From NCBI GenBank assembly GCA_017397955.1, contig JAFQHL010000040.1, positions 1 to 64,000 of the forward strand: a DNA stretch of 64,000 nucleotides, in the 5' to 3' direction. Both the position numbers and the translations under genes were made by a program. This document shows, piece by piece, positions 26,963 through 34,990 of this stretch. A model generated the notes under the pieces. The model was not told the DNA's origin and did no database searches. It saw only the letters and a list, made by a program, of their open reading frames with translations. Positions within the stretch are counted from its first letter, which is position 1. Every line of letters starts with the position of its first letter. The DNA comes from Clostridia bacterium (GTDB lineage Bacteria; Bacillota; Clostridia; Oscillospirales; CAG-382).

Positions 26963-27887
26963 AGAAGCTGCCCTTTCCCTTGAGGAGGAAATAAGCCTTG
27001 TTTCCACAGAAGAGCAACGGCTGGATGTGTTTGCCGCTACGGCGGCGGATATAAGCCGCGCCAGAGCGCAAGCGCTTATAGAACAAGGGCTTGTAACCGT
27101 TAACGGTGTCCTTGCACCAAAGCGAACAAAGCTGAAGGCGGGCGACCGCGTTACGGTACTGTTGCCCCCGCCTGAGGATATAGAGGCAAAGCCACAAAAC
27201 ATCCCTATTGAGATAGTGTACGAGGACAGCGACCTGCTTGTGGTGAATAAGCCACAGGGAATGGTAGTGCATCCCGCGGCGGGAAACCCCGACGGCACGC
27301 TGGTCAACGCGCTGTTGTACCACCTTAAAGGTCAGCTTTCCTCTATTAACGGCAAGCTAAGACCCGGCATTGTCCACCGTATCGACAAAGACACGGCAGG
27401 TTTGCTTATGGTGGCAAAGAACGATAAAGCTCACATTTCTTTGGCAGAGCAGATAGCCGCCCACAGCTTTACCCGCTGTTATGAGGCGGTGGTAAGAGGC
27501 TGTCCAAAAGAAGAATCGGGCACGGTTAACGCACCTATAGGTCGTCACCGTACCGACCGAAAGCGTATGGCTGTGGTTACGGGCGGCAGGGATGCCGTAA
27601 CCCATTACAAGCTTATAAAAGCCTATAGGGGATTTAGCCATCTGCGCTTACAGTTGGAAACAGGCAGAACCCACCAGATACGCGTACACATGGCACATAT
27701 AGGGCATCCCGTAGCAGGTGACCCTGTTTACGGCGGCGCAGAGCTGGCGGGACTTACAGGTCAATGCCTGTTTGCAAAGCACATCGGTTTCAAGCACCCC
27801 ACCGACGGCAGATGGTTGGAGTTTGAGGCGGAGCTACCCCAATTTTTTACCAAGACTCTAAATTATTTAGATAAAATCAGCGGCTAA
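26955..27887 (+). CDS. rluD: Ribosomal large-subunit pseudouridine synthase, RluD family
   Basis: 310 residues. An N-terminal S4 RNA-binding domain (RLDVFAATAADISRARAQALIEQGLVTVNG) is followed by the pseudouridine synthase core with catalytic Asp in HRIDKDTAGLLMVAKN, plus IVYEDSDLLVVNKPQGMVVHPAAG and LETGRTHQIRVHMAHIGHPVAGD. I place the start at the ATG at 26955, 8 bases before the lspA stop, behind AAGGAAAAG; the longer open frame antisense-free upstream overlaps lspA. Exact target (U1911/1915/1917 type) is inferred from family. Confidence 0.95.
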   Translation: MNEEAALSLEEEISLVSTEEQRLDVFAATAADISRARAQALIEQGLVTVNGVLAPKRTKLKAGDRVTVLLPPPEDIEAKPQNIPIEIVYEDSDLLVVNKPQGMVVHPAAGNPDGTLVNALLYHLKGQLSSINGKLRPGIVHRIDKDTAGLLMVAKNDKAHISLAEQIAAHSFTRCYEAVVRGCPKEESGTVNAPIGRHRTDRKRMAVVTGGRDAVTHYKLIKAYRGFSHLRLQLETGRTHQIRVHMAHIGHPVAGDPVYGGAELAGLTGQCLFAKHIGFKHPTDGRWLEFEAELPQFFTKTLNYLDKISG

Positions 27888-27920
27888 TTACCGTAAAAGA
27901 ATCAGCGGAGGATTTTTATT

Positions 27921-28772
27921 ATGGAAAACCAGCACATCCTGAAGGAAAGAGCGGCAAAAATGCGCTGCCTGATTGTAAAGGCATTGCACGGCGCGGGTTC
28001 GGGTCACCCCGGCGGCTCTCTTTCCTGTGCAGACATTGTAAGCTATTTGTATTTTAGCAAAATGAACATTTCTGCGGCAGACCCCAAAAACCCCGACAGA
28101 GACCGTTTTGTTATGTCCAAAGGCCACGCTTGCCCCGCTTTTTATGCCGCTTTGGCTATGAAGGGCTATTTCCCCGAAGAAGAGCTTTGGAGCTTGCGTA
28201 AGCTTGGCGGTATGCTTCAGGGTCACCCCGATATGGTAAACACCCCCGGTGTGGATATGTCCACCGGCTCCTTGGGTCAGGGTGTTTCCGCCGCTTGCGG
28301 GATCGCTTTGGCAGGCAAGGCGGACGGCAAGGACTACCGCGTATACACCATCCTCGGTGACGGTGAGATACAGGAAGGTCAGGTTTGGGAGGCTGCAATG
28401 TTTGCCGCCCATTACAAGTTGGATAATCTTACCGCGTTTATAGATTATAACGGTTTGCAGATAGACGGTGATGTGCACAAGGTTATGAGCCCCGCACCCA
28501 TAGATAAGAAGTTTGAAGCCTTCGGCTGGCATGTTCAGGTTATTGACGGACACTGCTTTGAAGAGATTGATGCAGCAGTTCGCGCTGCTGAGGCAGTTAC
28601 GGACAAGCCCTCCGCTATAATTTGCCGCACCGTTAAGGGCAAGGGCGTTTCCTTTATGGAAAACAACGCAGGCTGGCACGGCAAAGCGCCCAACGCAGAG
28701 CAGTATGCGGTAGCGGAAGCAGAGCTTGCCGCCGCTTACGAAAAGGCACTTGAGGAGGTTGAGGGCAAATGA
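27921..28772 (+). CDS. Transketolase, N-terminal (TPP-binding) subunit
   Basis: 283 residues, the pyrophosphate-binding half of a split transketolase. [13 protein letters not shown] near the start, the TPP motif [30 protein letters not shown] with [10 protein letters not shown], and [17 protein letters not shown] are family landmarks. With the next gene it catalyses two-carbon transfers of the non-oxidative pentose phosphate pathway. Stop and start of the pair overlap (ATGA), giving matched synthesis of both halves. AGCGGAGGAT precedes the ATG. Confidence 0.96.
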   Translation: MENQHILKERAAKMRCLIVKALHGAGSGHPGGSLSCADIVSYLYFSKMNISAADPKNPDRDRFVMSKGHACPAFYAALAMKGYFPEEELWSLRKLGGMLQGHPDMVNTPGVDMSTGSLGQGVSAACGIALAGKADGKDYRVYTILGDGEIQEGQVWEAAMFAAHYKLDNLTAFIDYNGLQIDGDVHKVMSPAPIDKKFEAFGWHVQVIDGHCFEEIDAAVRAAEAVTDKPSAIICRTVKGKGVSFMENNAGWHGKAPNAEQYAVAEAELAAAYEKALEEVEGK

Positions 28773-29695
28773 GCAAGATAGCAACAAGAATGGCTTACGG
28801 TCAGGCGCTTTGCGACCTTGGCGAAAAGTATGATTTTATAGTAATGGATGCGGACCTTTCCGGCTCTACCCAAACAGGTATGTTTGCCGCTAAGTTCCCC
28901 GAAAGATTTTTTAACTGCGGTATAGCGGAACAGAATATGCTTTCCGTTGCCGCAGGTATTGCCTCTACTGGCAAGCCCGTATTTGTTTCCTCCTTTGCCA
29001 TGTTTGCTGTCGGAAGAGCTTATGAGCAGATACGCAACTCCGTGTGCCATCCCGGGCTTAACGTAAAGATATGTGCAAGCCACGCAGGCGTTACCGTTGG
29101 CGAAGACGGCGCAACCCACCAGTACAGCGAGGATTTGGCAGTACTCCGCACTATCCCCGGTCTTACCATTGTCAGCCCCGCTGATGCAACTGAAGCTTAT
29201 GCGGCAATAGAGGCTGTACTTAAGCACGAAGGGCCTGTATATGTAAGACTTGGTCGATTTGCCGTACCCGTTGTTTTTGAAAAAGAAAATTACAAGTTTG
29301 AGCTTGGTAAAGCCGTACCTATATATGAAGGCGACGACGCCGTTGTTTTTGCAACCGGTATAATGCTTGCCGCCGCTATGGAAGCAAGAGATATTCTTGC
29401 CAAGGACGGCATAAATATCTCCGTTGTCAACGTACACACCATTAAGCCCCTTGATAAAGAAACCGTTATAAAGTATGCTACTAAAACAGGCAGAGTTGTT
29501 ACCGCAGAGGAGCACACCGTTATTGGCGGCTTGGGCGGTGCGGTTGCAGAAGTGCTTGCAGAAAACGCACCCACCAAAATGAAGCGCGTTGGCCTTAACG
29601 ACGTGTTTGGCACCAGCGCACCCGCAGGGCAGTTGCTTGACCATTACAAGCTTAACGCAGCAGGCATCGTGGACGCCGTTAAGTCCTTAATGTAA
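28769..29695 (+). CDS. Transketolase, C-terminal subunit
   Basis: 308 residues, the pyrimidine-binding and C-terminal half. Markers: [39 protein letters not shown] (catalytic Glu in AEQNM), [28 protein letters not shown], and the C-terminal [24 protein letters not shown]. It starts inside the stop codon of the N-terminal subunit and forms the active heterotetramer with it. Family resemblance to DXS is excluded by the separate N-terminal subunit type and length. Confidence 0.96.
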   Translation: MSKIATRMAYGQALCDLGEKYDFIVMDADLSGSTQTGMFAAKFPERFFNCGIAEQNMLSVAAGIASTGKPVFVSSFAMFAVGRAYEQIRNSVCHPGLNVKICASHAGVTVGEDGATHQYSEDLAVLRTIPGLTIVSPADATEAYAAIEAVLKHEGPVYVRLGRFAVPVVFEKENYKFELGKAVPIYEGDDAVVFATGIMLAAAMEARDILAKDGINISVVNVHTIKPLDKETVIKYATKTGRVVTAEEHTVIGGLGGAVAEVLAENAPTKMKRVGLNDVFGTSAPAGQLLDHYKLNAAGIVDAVKSLM

Positions 29696-29699
29696 GCCT

Positions 29700-30404
29700 A
29701 TGAAAAAACCGATAATTGCACTTTACCCTTCCTATGTGGCATCAGAAGGCCGTCAGCAAGTGCTTATGCGTTATATCCGTGCAGTAGAAATGTCAGGCGG
29801 CGCACCCTTTTTGCTCCCCCTGACCACCGATGCTGATATAATAGAGACCATGGTCGATATGTGCGACGGTGTGATTTTTACGGGCGGTGACGACGCGCAC
29901 CCCCGCCACTACGGCGCCTGTCTGCACGAGGGCTGTGGCGACCTGTGCCCTGAGCGTGATGCGGGCGAGATGGCGTTTGCAAAGCAGTTTTTAAAAACCA
30001 AAAAGCCTTTTCTTGCAATTTGCCGCGGCATACAGCTTATAAATATAATGTACGGCGGCACCTTGTATCAGGATATTAACTTAGAGCGTGGCAGAGGGCT
30101 TGTGCACAGACAACAGCCACCCTATACCCACGGCACCCACGGCGTAAAACTTAACAAAGACGGCTTTATTGCAAAAATTGTTGGCAGTGATGAGCTATGG
30201 GTAAACAGTATGCACCACCAGGCAGTAAAACAGCTTGGCAAGGGACTTGTTATTGAAGGTTATGCCACAGACGGCGTAACAGAAGCACTTATAGCTACCG
30301 ACCGTCCCTTTGGTGTGGCGGTACAATGGCATCCCGAATGTATGGTGGATACGGACGAAGCTTCTTTAAAGTTCTTTAAAGCTTTAATCAAAGCCGCAAA
30401 ATAA
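29700..30404 (+). CDS. Gamma-glutamyl-gamma-aminobutyrate hydrolase family (peptidase C26) protein
   Basis: 234 residues, a class I glutamine-amidotransferase-like fold. The nucleophile Cys lies in PFLAICRGIQLINIMYGGTLYQDI, the His-Glu pair in AVQWHPECM, and IFTGGDDAHPRHYG is the PuuD-type substrate loop. The family hydrolyses gamma-glutamyl amide bonds (for example gamma-Glu-GABA). It starts 5 bases after the transketolase, so it is likely co-transcribed, though the metabolic link is not obvious. A strong hairpin follows at 30415-30444. Confidence 0.92.
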   Translation: MKKPIIALYPSYVASEGRQQVLMRYIRAVEMSGGAPFLLPLTTDADIIETMVDMCDGVIFTGGDDAHPRHYGACLHEGCGDLCPERDAGEMAFAKQFLKTKKPFLAICRGIQLINIMYGGTLYQDINLERGRGLVHRQQPPYTHGTHGVKLNKDGFIAKIVGSDELWVNSMHHQAVKQLGKGLVIEGYATDGVTEALIATDRPFGVAVQWHPECMVDTDEASLKFFKALIKAAK

Positions 30405-30414
30405 GCATAGTTAA

Positions 30415-30444
30415 CCCCCTTAACGGATTTTTCCGTTAAGGGGG
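30415..30444 (+). terminator. Hairpin after the peptidase C26 gene, left of repeat copy 3
   Basis: Long stem with arms CCCCCTTAACGGA and TCCGTTAAGGGGG around a T-rich loop, 10 bases past the stop codon. It directly precedes the left end of the repeat element. Confidence 0.75.
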
Positions 30445-30445
30445 T

Positions 30446-30667
30446 CAGACCGCTGACAAAGGCACAGAACGCGAAAAAAGAAAATACGGTTACTATAAAG
30501 TGAAAATTTCGGGGAAAATTTCCCCGAAATTTTTGTATATTTTCATATTTTTTCGTTCGAAACGAACCTCGGCTCACAGTACTCAGTACAGTTCTCGCCT
30601 CGGTTCGTTTTGTCTGCACTCTTTCTCAGCAGTCTGCCAAGCTGATGACAAGGTTTGTCATCAGCTT
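30446..30667 (+). repeat. Intergenic repeat element, copy 3 (complete, 222 bp)
   Basis: Same order of parts as copy 2 and nearly identical to it: left end CAGACCGCTGACAAAGGCAC, internal CGGGGAAAATTTCCCCG hairpin, AACGAACC/GGTTCGTT stem, right end CAGCAGTCTGCC, and the constant AAGCTGATGACA hairpin (30639-30667). It again lies between convergent genes. Unlike copies 2 and 4, the two flanking hairpins differ from each other. Confidence 0.85.
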
Positions 30668-30668
30668 G

Positions 30669-30690
30669 AAATCGCCGTTTACGGCGATTT
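30669..30690 (-). terminator. Terminator of the small Cys-rich protein gene, right of repeat copy 3
   Basis: AAATCGCCG-TTTA-CGGCGATTT stem-loop 13 bases past the stop codon of the minus-strand gene. Confidence 0.65.
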
Positions 30691-30702
30691 TATTTTTGTC
30701 AA

Positions 30703-30936
30703 TTATTCGTGTTCAGCAATCCAAGCTTCAACCTTGTTCTTTGCTATTCTCTTTATGTCTTCTGTGGGGTAGGGGCTGTTTTCGCCGCCGTTAACATAAA
30801 TAAAATAAGAACCGGTAGGGGTTTGGTAAAGGCTTTCTTCATAACCTTCAGAATCACCAAAACAACCAACGCAAATCTTCTTTACAAGAGTAGCGGTTTC
30901 GGTATCGTATTCGCACTTGCAAATTGTCTTTTTCAT
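30703..30936 (-). CDS. Small conserved-type hypothetical protein with YDTETA motif
   Basis: 77 residues. The N-terminus has C-K-C then YDTETATLVKKI and one more Cys (CVGC). The middle has EESLYQTPTGSYFIYVNGGENSPY. This YDTETA...LY.T..G.YF...GG..S.Y layout is shared by small proteins common in Clostridia and their mobile elements; function is not known to me. A consensus promoter (30969-30997) and AAGGAGCTAAC ribosome-binding site precede the ATG, so I consider it expressed. It is monocistronic, next to repeat copy 3. Confidence 0.75.
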   Translation of the reverse strand: MKKTICKCEYDTETATLVKKICVGCFGDSEGYEESLYQTPTGSYFIYVNGGENSPYPTEDIKRIAKNKVEAWIAEHE

Positions 30937-30968
30937 TTGTTAGCTCCTTATATTATTTTTACGGTACT

Positions 30969-30997
30969 ATTATAATATTTACAAAGCGTTCAGTCAA
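30969..30997 (-). promoter_or_regulatory. Promoter of the small Cys-rich protein gene
   Basis: On the minus strand TTGACT (30992-30997), 17 bases, TATAAT (30969-30974). Confidence 0.75.
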
Positions 30998-31112
30998 GAT
31001 ACATTTAGCAAGAAATAACAAGGGCTTTTTCTTATAATTTGTTGTAATATACACAAAAACAGTGTACGTTTAGCCTTTGTGTTGCAAGTTTTTTGTCTTG
31101 TAGCGTGCATTT

Positions 31113-32168
31113 TTATGTAACTGAAATAATAATATCGCATTTGTTGGGTATATTGAAATGTTCAAAATATCTGTTTTCCATAGGTATCCATTCATTAAAA
31201 AAACGCTCTGCCAATGTCTCGGTGTTTCTCTTCATAATGCGCTTCTTTTGCGAGACACGGTCTATGTCCAAAAAAACAGATAAGTCATAGCTTTTATTCA
31301 AATATGGATGAGTAGAGTATACCCCTTCTATGACACTGAGTTTTTTTGGAAAGACAGTGATTGCATCAATTAGCCTTTTCGTAGAGCAGTCATAGGGTCT
31401 GTAAACGACTTTTTCGCCTGCCCACAGCGGTGCAACTATTTCTTCTGAAAAACGCTCTCGGTCAAAATTCCCACCTATCTCAGCCAATCGAGCAGCTGTT
31501 CTTTGCTCAGGTCGTAAGAAAAAGTCATCTGTGTGAAAAGTGTTGCAATCATACAACTGTTCAAGCGTTTTGCTAAGTGTGGTTTTTCCGCTTGCGCTTC
31601 TGCCCTCTATTGCTAACTTAACGTTTCCTTTTTCAAGCATACTGTCAAGCTTTGCAAACAGTTTTATAAATTGAATGTATCGGTTTGAGATAACTCTGTA
31701 CGCAGGCTTATATTCTGATCTGAATTGTTCGGAATGGTGTAAGGCACAGAATCCTTCGTTTTTCCATTTGGTAACTTCTTTATTAAACTCATCGTACATA
31801 AAGGGAAGTTTGCCTTCACATATAAGCTCTTTTACAGCATTAAGCTTTGTTTCCAATAGATTTACGTTGCTATTGTTATCCTTTGCGGAAAGAAAAAACA
31901 GCTTTCCCAAGGTATTTGCGCTAAGCCCGTATTGTAAAAACGACAAACTTACACGGCTGTATTCTCCATCCAACGGTTCAATAAGCTCGTTATTTAGGGT
32001 GTTAAGATTTGCAGTTTCGCTATTTATGCGTTCTATAATTTGTTCTGTTGAAGACACTGCGTGTTCGCAACCAAATGTACTCTGATGCAAAAATTTTAAA
32101 ATATCTTGTATTTGCAATAGGGGATAGCTGTTATAGTGATTTATTATAAGCTCTTTTGTGTTGTACAT
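31113..32168 (-). CDS. Uridine kinase-like P-loop kinase with an N-terminal accessory domain
   Basis: 351 residues. Residues 1-185 form an alpha-helical domain (YNSYPLLQIQDILKFLHQSTFGCEHAVSS...) that I have seen only next to such kinases; its role is unknown. Residues about 188-350 are a P-loop kinase of the uridine kinase/phosphoribulokinase type: VKLAIEGRSASGKTTLSK, then CNTFHTDDFFLRPEQR, the ERFSEEIVAPLWAGEKVVYRPYDCST segment and LSVIEGVYSTHPYL. It starts one base from the stop of the ECF S-component gene, so the two are coupled. This suggests the kinase traps the imported compound, perhaps a nucleoside or vitamin. Confidence 0.8.
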   Translation of the reverse strand: MYNTKELIINHYNSYPLLQIQDILKFLHQSTFGCEHAVSSTEQIIERINSETANLNTLNNELIEPLDGEYSRVSLSFLQYGLSANTLGKLFFLSAKDNNSNVNLLETKLNAVKELICEGKLPFMYDEFNKEVTKWKNEGFCALHHSEQFRSEYKPAYRVISNRYIQFIKLFAKLDSMLEKGNVKLAIEGRSASGKTTLSKTLEQLYDCNTFHTDDFFLRPEQRTAARLAEIGGNFDRERFSEEIVAPLWAGEKVVYRPYDCSTKRLIDAITVFPKKLSVIEGVYSTHPYLNKSYDLSVFLDIDRVSQKKRIMKRNTETLAERFFNEWIPMENRYFEHFNIPNKCDIIISVT

Positions 32169-32701
32169 TATTTTCTCCCGTTAACACGGATTTTTTCCGT
32201 TAGAATAACGATTATAGGAATTAAAACTATCTGTAAAATTATACCTGGGATTGCGTTTGTAACAGCACCTGCCCAAAAAGCTGAAAAGCTAAAAGCGGTA
32301 CCTTTTATCCCTAAGCAAGCGAATGTTGCAGCGCCCCAAACAAGCCTGCCAAGTATCATAGATATTATAAGAGTACAGTAAATGTATAGCTTTTTACGTG
32401 GTAATACTCTATAAATTATGCCGCTGAAGGCACCATAAGCTGCTAGTTCAAACGCCATACACACAGCTGTAGGGAATAGAGACGGCATACCTAACGTTAG
32501 CGAGCGCAAAAGCGGTGCCGCAATACCAACTGCGCCACCCCATTGCCACCCGCATATAAATCCGCATAGAAAAATGGGTATGTGCATAGGGCAAAGCATA
32601 GCACCTATCTCTGCTATTTGTCCCGTTAAAAATGGAAACAGATACGCAAGCGCGACAAATAATGCCGATAAAATCATTTTTGTGGTTTTGTTAAACTTCA
32701 T
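32168..32701 (-). CDS. ECF transporter S-component (substrate-binding membrane subunit)
   Basis: 177 residues, about five or six membrane segments. The start MKFNKTTKMILSALFVALAYLFPFL carries the Ala-rich first helix used by S-components to bind EcfT. LCPMHIPIFLCGFICGWQWG and APLLRSLTLGMPSLFPTAVCMAFELAAYG are typical of a vitamin-transporter subgroup. The substrate is not identifiable. No ecfA/ecfT gene is nearby, so it would share a genome-wide ECF module (group II). It is preceded by a 125-base leader with a terminator-like hairpin, and followed directly by a kinase gene. Confidence 0.8.
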   Translation of the reverse strand: MKFNKTTKMILSALFVALAYLFPFLTGQIAEIGAMLCPMHIPIFLCGFICGWQWGGAVGIAAPLLRSLTLGMPSLFPTAVCMAFELAAYGAFSGIIYRVLPRKKLYIYCTLIISMILGRLVWGAATFACLGIKGTAFSFSAFWAGAVTNAIPGIILQIVLIPIIVILTEKIRVNGRK

Positions 32702-32826
32702 TTTCCTACCTCACAAAATTAAAGGTATCATTACCTCTGCAGAGATAATGATACCTTCATAGTATCGTTTTTAAAATAATAGGCACTGACGAAACTTCTG
32801 TTTCCCACGCTATCCTTCAGGACAGC
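32702..32826 (-). promoter_or_regulatory. Riboswitch-like leader of the ECF S-component/kinase operon
   Basis: In the minus-strand transcript a compact 5' part contains hairpins CTGTCC-TGAA-GGATAG and GAAAC-AGAA-GTTTC. Near the gene, a 12-bp stem (32722-32757; arms AAGGTATCATTA and TAATGATACCTT) is followed by TTTAATTTT. A segment GATAC...GTATC just 5' of it can pair with the left arm and would exclude the terminator. I find no match from memory to TPP, FMN, cobalamin, THF or preQ1 classes. Confidence 0.6.
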
Positions 32827-32832
32827 ACTGAC

Positions 32833-32861
32833 ATTATAACAGACAAATAAAACACTGTCAA
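32833..32861 (-). promoter_or_regulatory. Promoter of the ECF S-component/kinase operon
   Basis: Perfect TTGACA (32856-32861), 17-base spacer, TATAAT (32833-32838) on the minus strand. The -35 box lies right behind the DUF3842 stop codon. Confidence 0.85.
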
Positions 32862-32862
32862 G

Positions 32863-33276
32863 TTATTGTTGGCAAATAACATAACTTAGTTTAGTCATTA
32901 CATCCTCAATAAGCATGGTCGTATTAAGTTCCTTGACACCTGCAATTAAATTGTCACACTTGTTCATGGGAATAAGTATGCGTGTAGCATTGGATTGCGC
33001 TACGGCAAGAGCCATTTTCGGTGTCACTTCACCTGTTAAAGAATCGGCAATAACTATACCTATAGGACCGATAATTACGTTTGCTTTCCTGCATGCGACA
33101 ATAACGGGATTTTCGCCCGTAGCAGCGTTTTTTGCGCCGGCTTTAAGCATTGCGGCGGTAGCTGTGGAATTTGTTCCTATGGCTGTTACAACCGCATTAG
33201 CGTATCGCGCGGAAATCTCTTTAACAAGTTGTGCGCCTAGCATTCCGCCATGACCGTCAATAATTGCAATATTCAT
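32863..33276 (-). CDS. DUF3842 family protein
   Basis: 137 residues with a Rossmann-like start (MNIAIIDGHGGMLGAQLVKEIS) and AIGTNSTATAAMLKAGA, ANVIIGPIGIVIADSLTGEVTP. These match DUF3842, a small family of Clostridia with unknown function. It starts 6 bases past the stop of the first solute-binding gene (33283) without a clear own ribosome-binding site, so it is probably read from that gene's transcript. Its stop codon touches the next promoter. Confidence 0.8.
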   Translation of the reverse strand: MNIAIIDGHGGMLGAQLVKEISARYANAVVTAIGTNSTATAAMLKAGAKNAATGENPVIVACRKANVIIGPIGIVIADSLTGEVTPKMALAVAQSNATRILIPMNKCDNLIAGVKELNTTMLIEDVMTKLSYVICQQ

Positions 33277-33282
33277 GGCTTT

Positions 33283-34866
33283 TTATTTTGCGGCGTTTGC
33301 TTTAACCTTATTTACTGTAAGTTGAATATTCATCTCAATAAGGTCTTTCTGACCATCAACACGGGATTGGATATTGGTGTCAAGTTCTTCTATGATGTTG
33401 GTGGTGTTCCATTTGCCGCCGAATACCTGTCCAAGGTCATAAATGCGGGAGCCGTAAACTATGTCAAGTATTTCTGCGCTGTAGGGGTCACGTGCATCAG
33501 CCCTCTTAAGCTGCTTTTCATAATATTCGGGAGTCAAATAGTCCTTACTGTACGCGCCCAGTGCATCGATTATCGTACCGAGCTGTTGACCTGCTTCGCC
33601 CTGAGCATTGGCACCTGTGGGAACAAACAAAACGCTGGTGATGTGTGTGCCCATATTATGGTAATACCTGTCATCAGATGCATTGTACTTGGGAATGGGA
33701 AGGAATCCAAAGTCATCTTCCATATCTCTGAAGTAGGGAAGATGTATGGGAGCGCATACATAGAACAGACCTCTACCTTCTTTAAAAGCGTTAATTACGG
33801 TCTTTTCATAAACATCTTCGCCTTCATATTTGGAAACGTATTCAGGCAAGTTGCCAATAAGAACATCATTGGTGTTGAGGTAAAGATTAACTGCATCGGT
33901 AAGTGCTGCATAGCCTTCGCCGCTTGCAAGTTCAAACACGGGCTCGTCATTGGCGTTTTTGTCAACTATTCTGTTACCGCTTGCAAGGAAGTGGTTGTAA
34001 ACGCCACTTGTTTCGGAAAGCAAGCCGTAAACGTCAAATTCGTTTCTTACGCCGTCGGCGTTTGCATCGTAACCAAAGCCTGTAACCTCTTTAACGAAAG
34101 CATCAAAGGTCCATTCGCCTTTTAAAGCCATATCATACAGGTCTTGGGGATTGCCTCCGTTTTCGATATACAAATCCTTATTAAAGAACAAAAGAACAGT
34201 ACCGTCGTTATCGTAGGTATTGATATCACCGAGAGCATAATACAGCTCACCGCAGATGGAAAGGTCATCAACAGCGTTCTGGTCCCACCACGCTTGGTCA
34301 AGGTCAATGCCTAAATCCTTAAGGTCAACTAGAAGGCCGTCTTCTACGAATGCGTAGTAGTAGTAATAGGACTCAAAACAGAAGTCATATTCAGCTGTGC
34401 CGCCTAAAATGTCTTCGTTGAGGGCTGTACGGATTTCACCGGGGGTGTTGGTGCTCATTTCGCCGGTGATAGTGCAGTTATAGTTCTTCTGAACTTCATC
34501 AACAACCTTTTTCTTTGCAAGGTTGATGTTGGTCATTGTACCGTCTTCAGAGTCTTCCCAAATTACTTCACCCTGGAAGTCGATGGTGGGCTTACCATAG
34601 CCGAACCAACGCTGAAGAATGTAAAATTCACGACCGCCCATGTCGGTTGCTTCGGGAAGCTTGTCGGCATAAACAACATTGTCTTCCCCAATCTGACCAA
34701 CGCTGCTGTCAGAAACGATGCCGGAAATTACGTTACTGCTGTCATTTGTATCAACAGATTCAGCGGGTGCTTGCGAACTGTTTGCATTTTCTTCTGTTTT
34801 GCCGCAAGCTGTAAAGCAAACAGCAATCATAAGAAGAGCTAACAATGTGCATAGGATTCTTTTCAT
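33283..34866 (-). CDS. Extracellular solute-binding lipoprotein, paralog C
   Basis: 527 residues. Lipoprotein signal MKRILCTLLALLMIAVCFTAC, then a Ser/Asn-rich linker and a family 1-like solute-binding fold, with an EF-hand-type loop DANADGVRNEFDVYGLL as in many sugar-binding lipoproteins. It is one of three tandem paralogs (with 34991-36577 and 36727-38310). The three share near-identical blocks such as EATDMGGREF, GEVIWEDSEDGTMTNINLAKKK and YYHNMG. No permease or ATPase is near. It carries DUF3842 downstream. Own promoter at 34900-34928. The ligand is unknown, possibly an oligosaccharide. Confidence 0.88.
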   Translation of the reverse strand: MKRILCTLLALLMIAVCFTACGKTEENANSSQAPAESVDTNDSSNVISGIVSDSSVGQIGEDNVVYADKLPEATDMGGREFYILQRWFGYGKPTIDFQGEVIWEDSEDGTMTNINLAKKKVVDEVQKNYNCTITGEMSTNTPGEIRTALNEDILGGTAEYDFCFESYYYYYAFVEDGLLVDLKDLGIDLDQAWWDQNAVDDLSICGELYYALGDINTYDNDGTVLLFFNKDLYIENGGNPQDLYDMALKGEWTFDAFVKEVTGFGYDANADGVRNEFDVYGLLSETSGVYNHFLASGNRIVDKNANDEPVFELASGEGYAALTDAVNLYLNTNDVLIGNLPEYVSKYEGEDVYEKTVINAFKEGRGLFYVCAPIHLPYFRDMEDDFGFLPIPKYNASDDRYYHNMGTHITSVLFVPTGANAQGEAGQQLGTIIDALGAYSKDYLTPEYYEKQLKRADARDPYSAEILDIVYGSRIYDLGQVFGGKWNTTNIIEELDTNIQSRVDGQKDLIEMNIQLTVNKVKANAAK

Positions 34867-34899
34867 AGCAATTCTCCTTGTTTATTTGTTCTTGACAAA

Positions 34900-34928
34900 A
34901 GTATAACACTCCTTGCCTTTTATGTCAA
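34900..34928 (-). promoter_or_regulatory. Promoter of solute-binding paralog C
   Basis: TTGACA (34923-34928), 17 bases, TATACT (34900-34905), minus strand. The -10 region GTGTTATACT is shared with paralog B. Confidence 0.8.
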
Positions 34929-34948
34929 TATCAACAACAAAATATTAA

Positions 34949-34983
34949 AACGCGCCTTGTGACTAAAAGACACAAAGCGCGTT
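34949..34983 (-). terminator. Terminator after solute-binding paralog B
   Basis: AACGCGC-TTTGTG stem with its complement across a 9-base loop, followed on the minus strand by TTTTAATATTTT. Confidence 0.75.
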
Positions 34984-34990
34984 CAAAATG

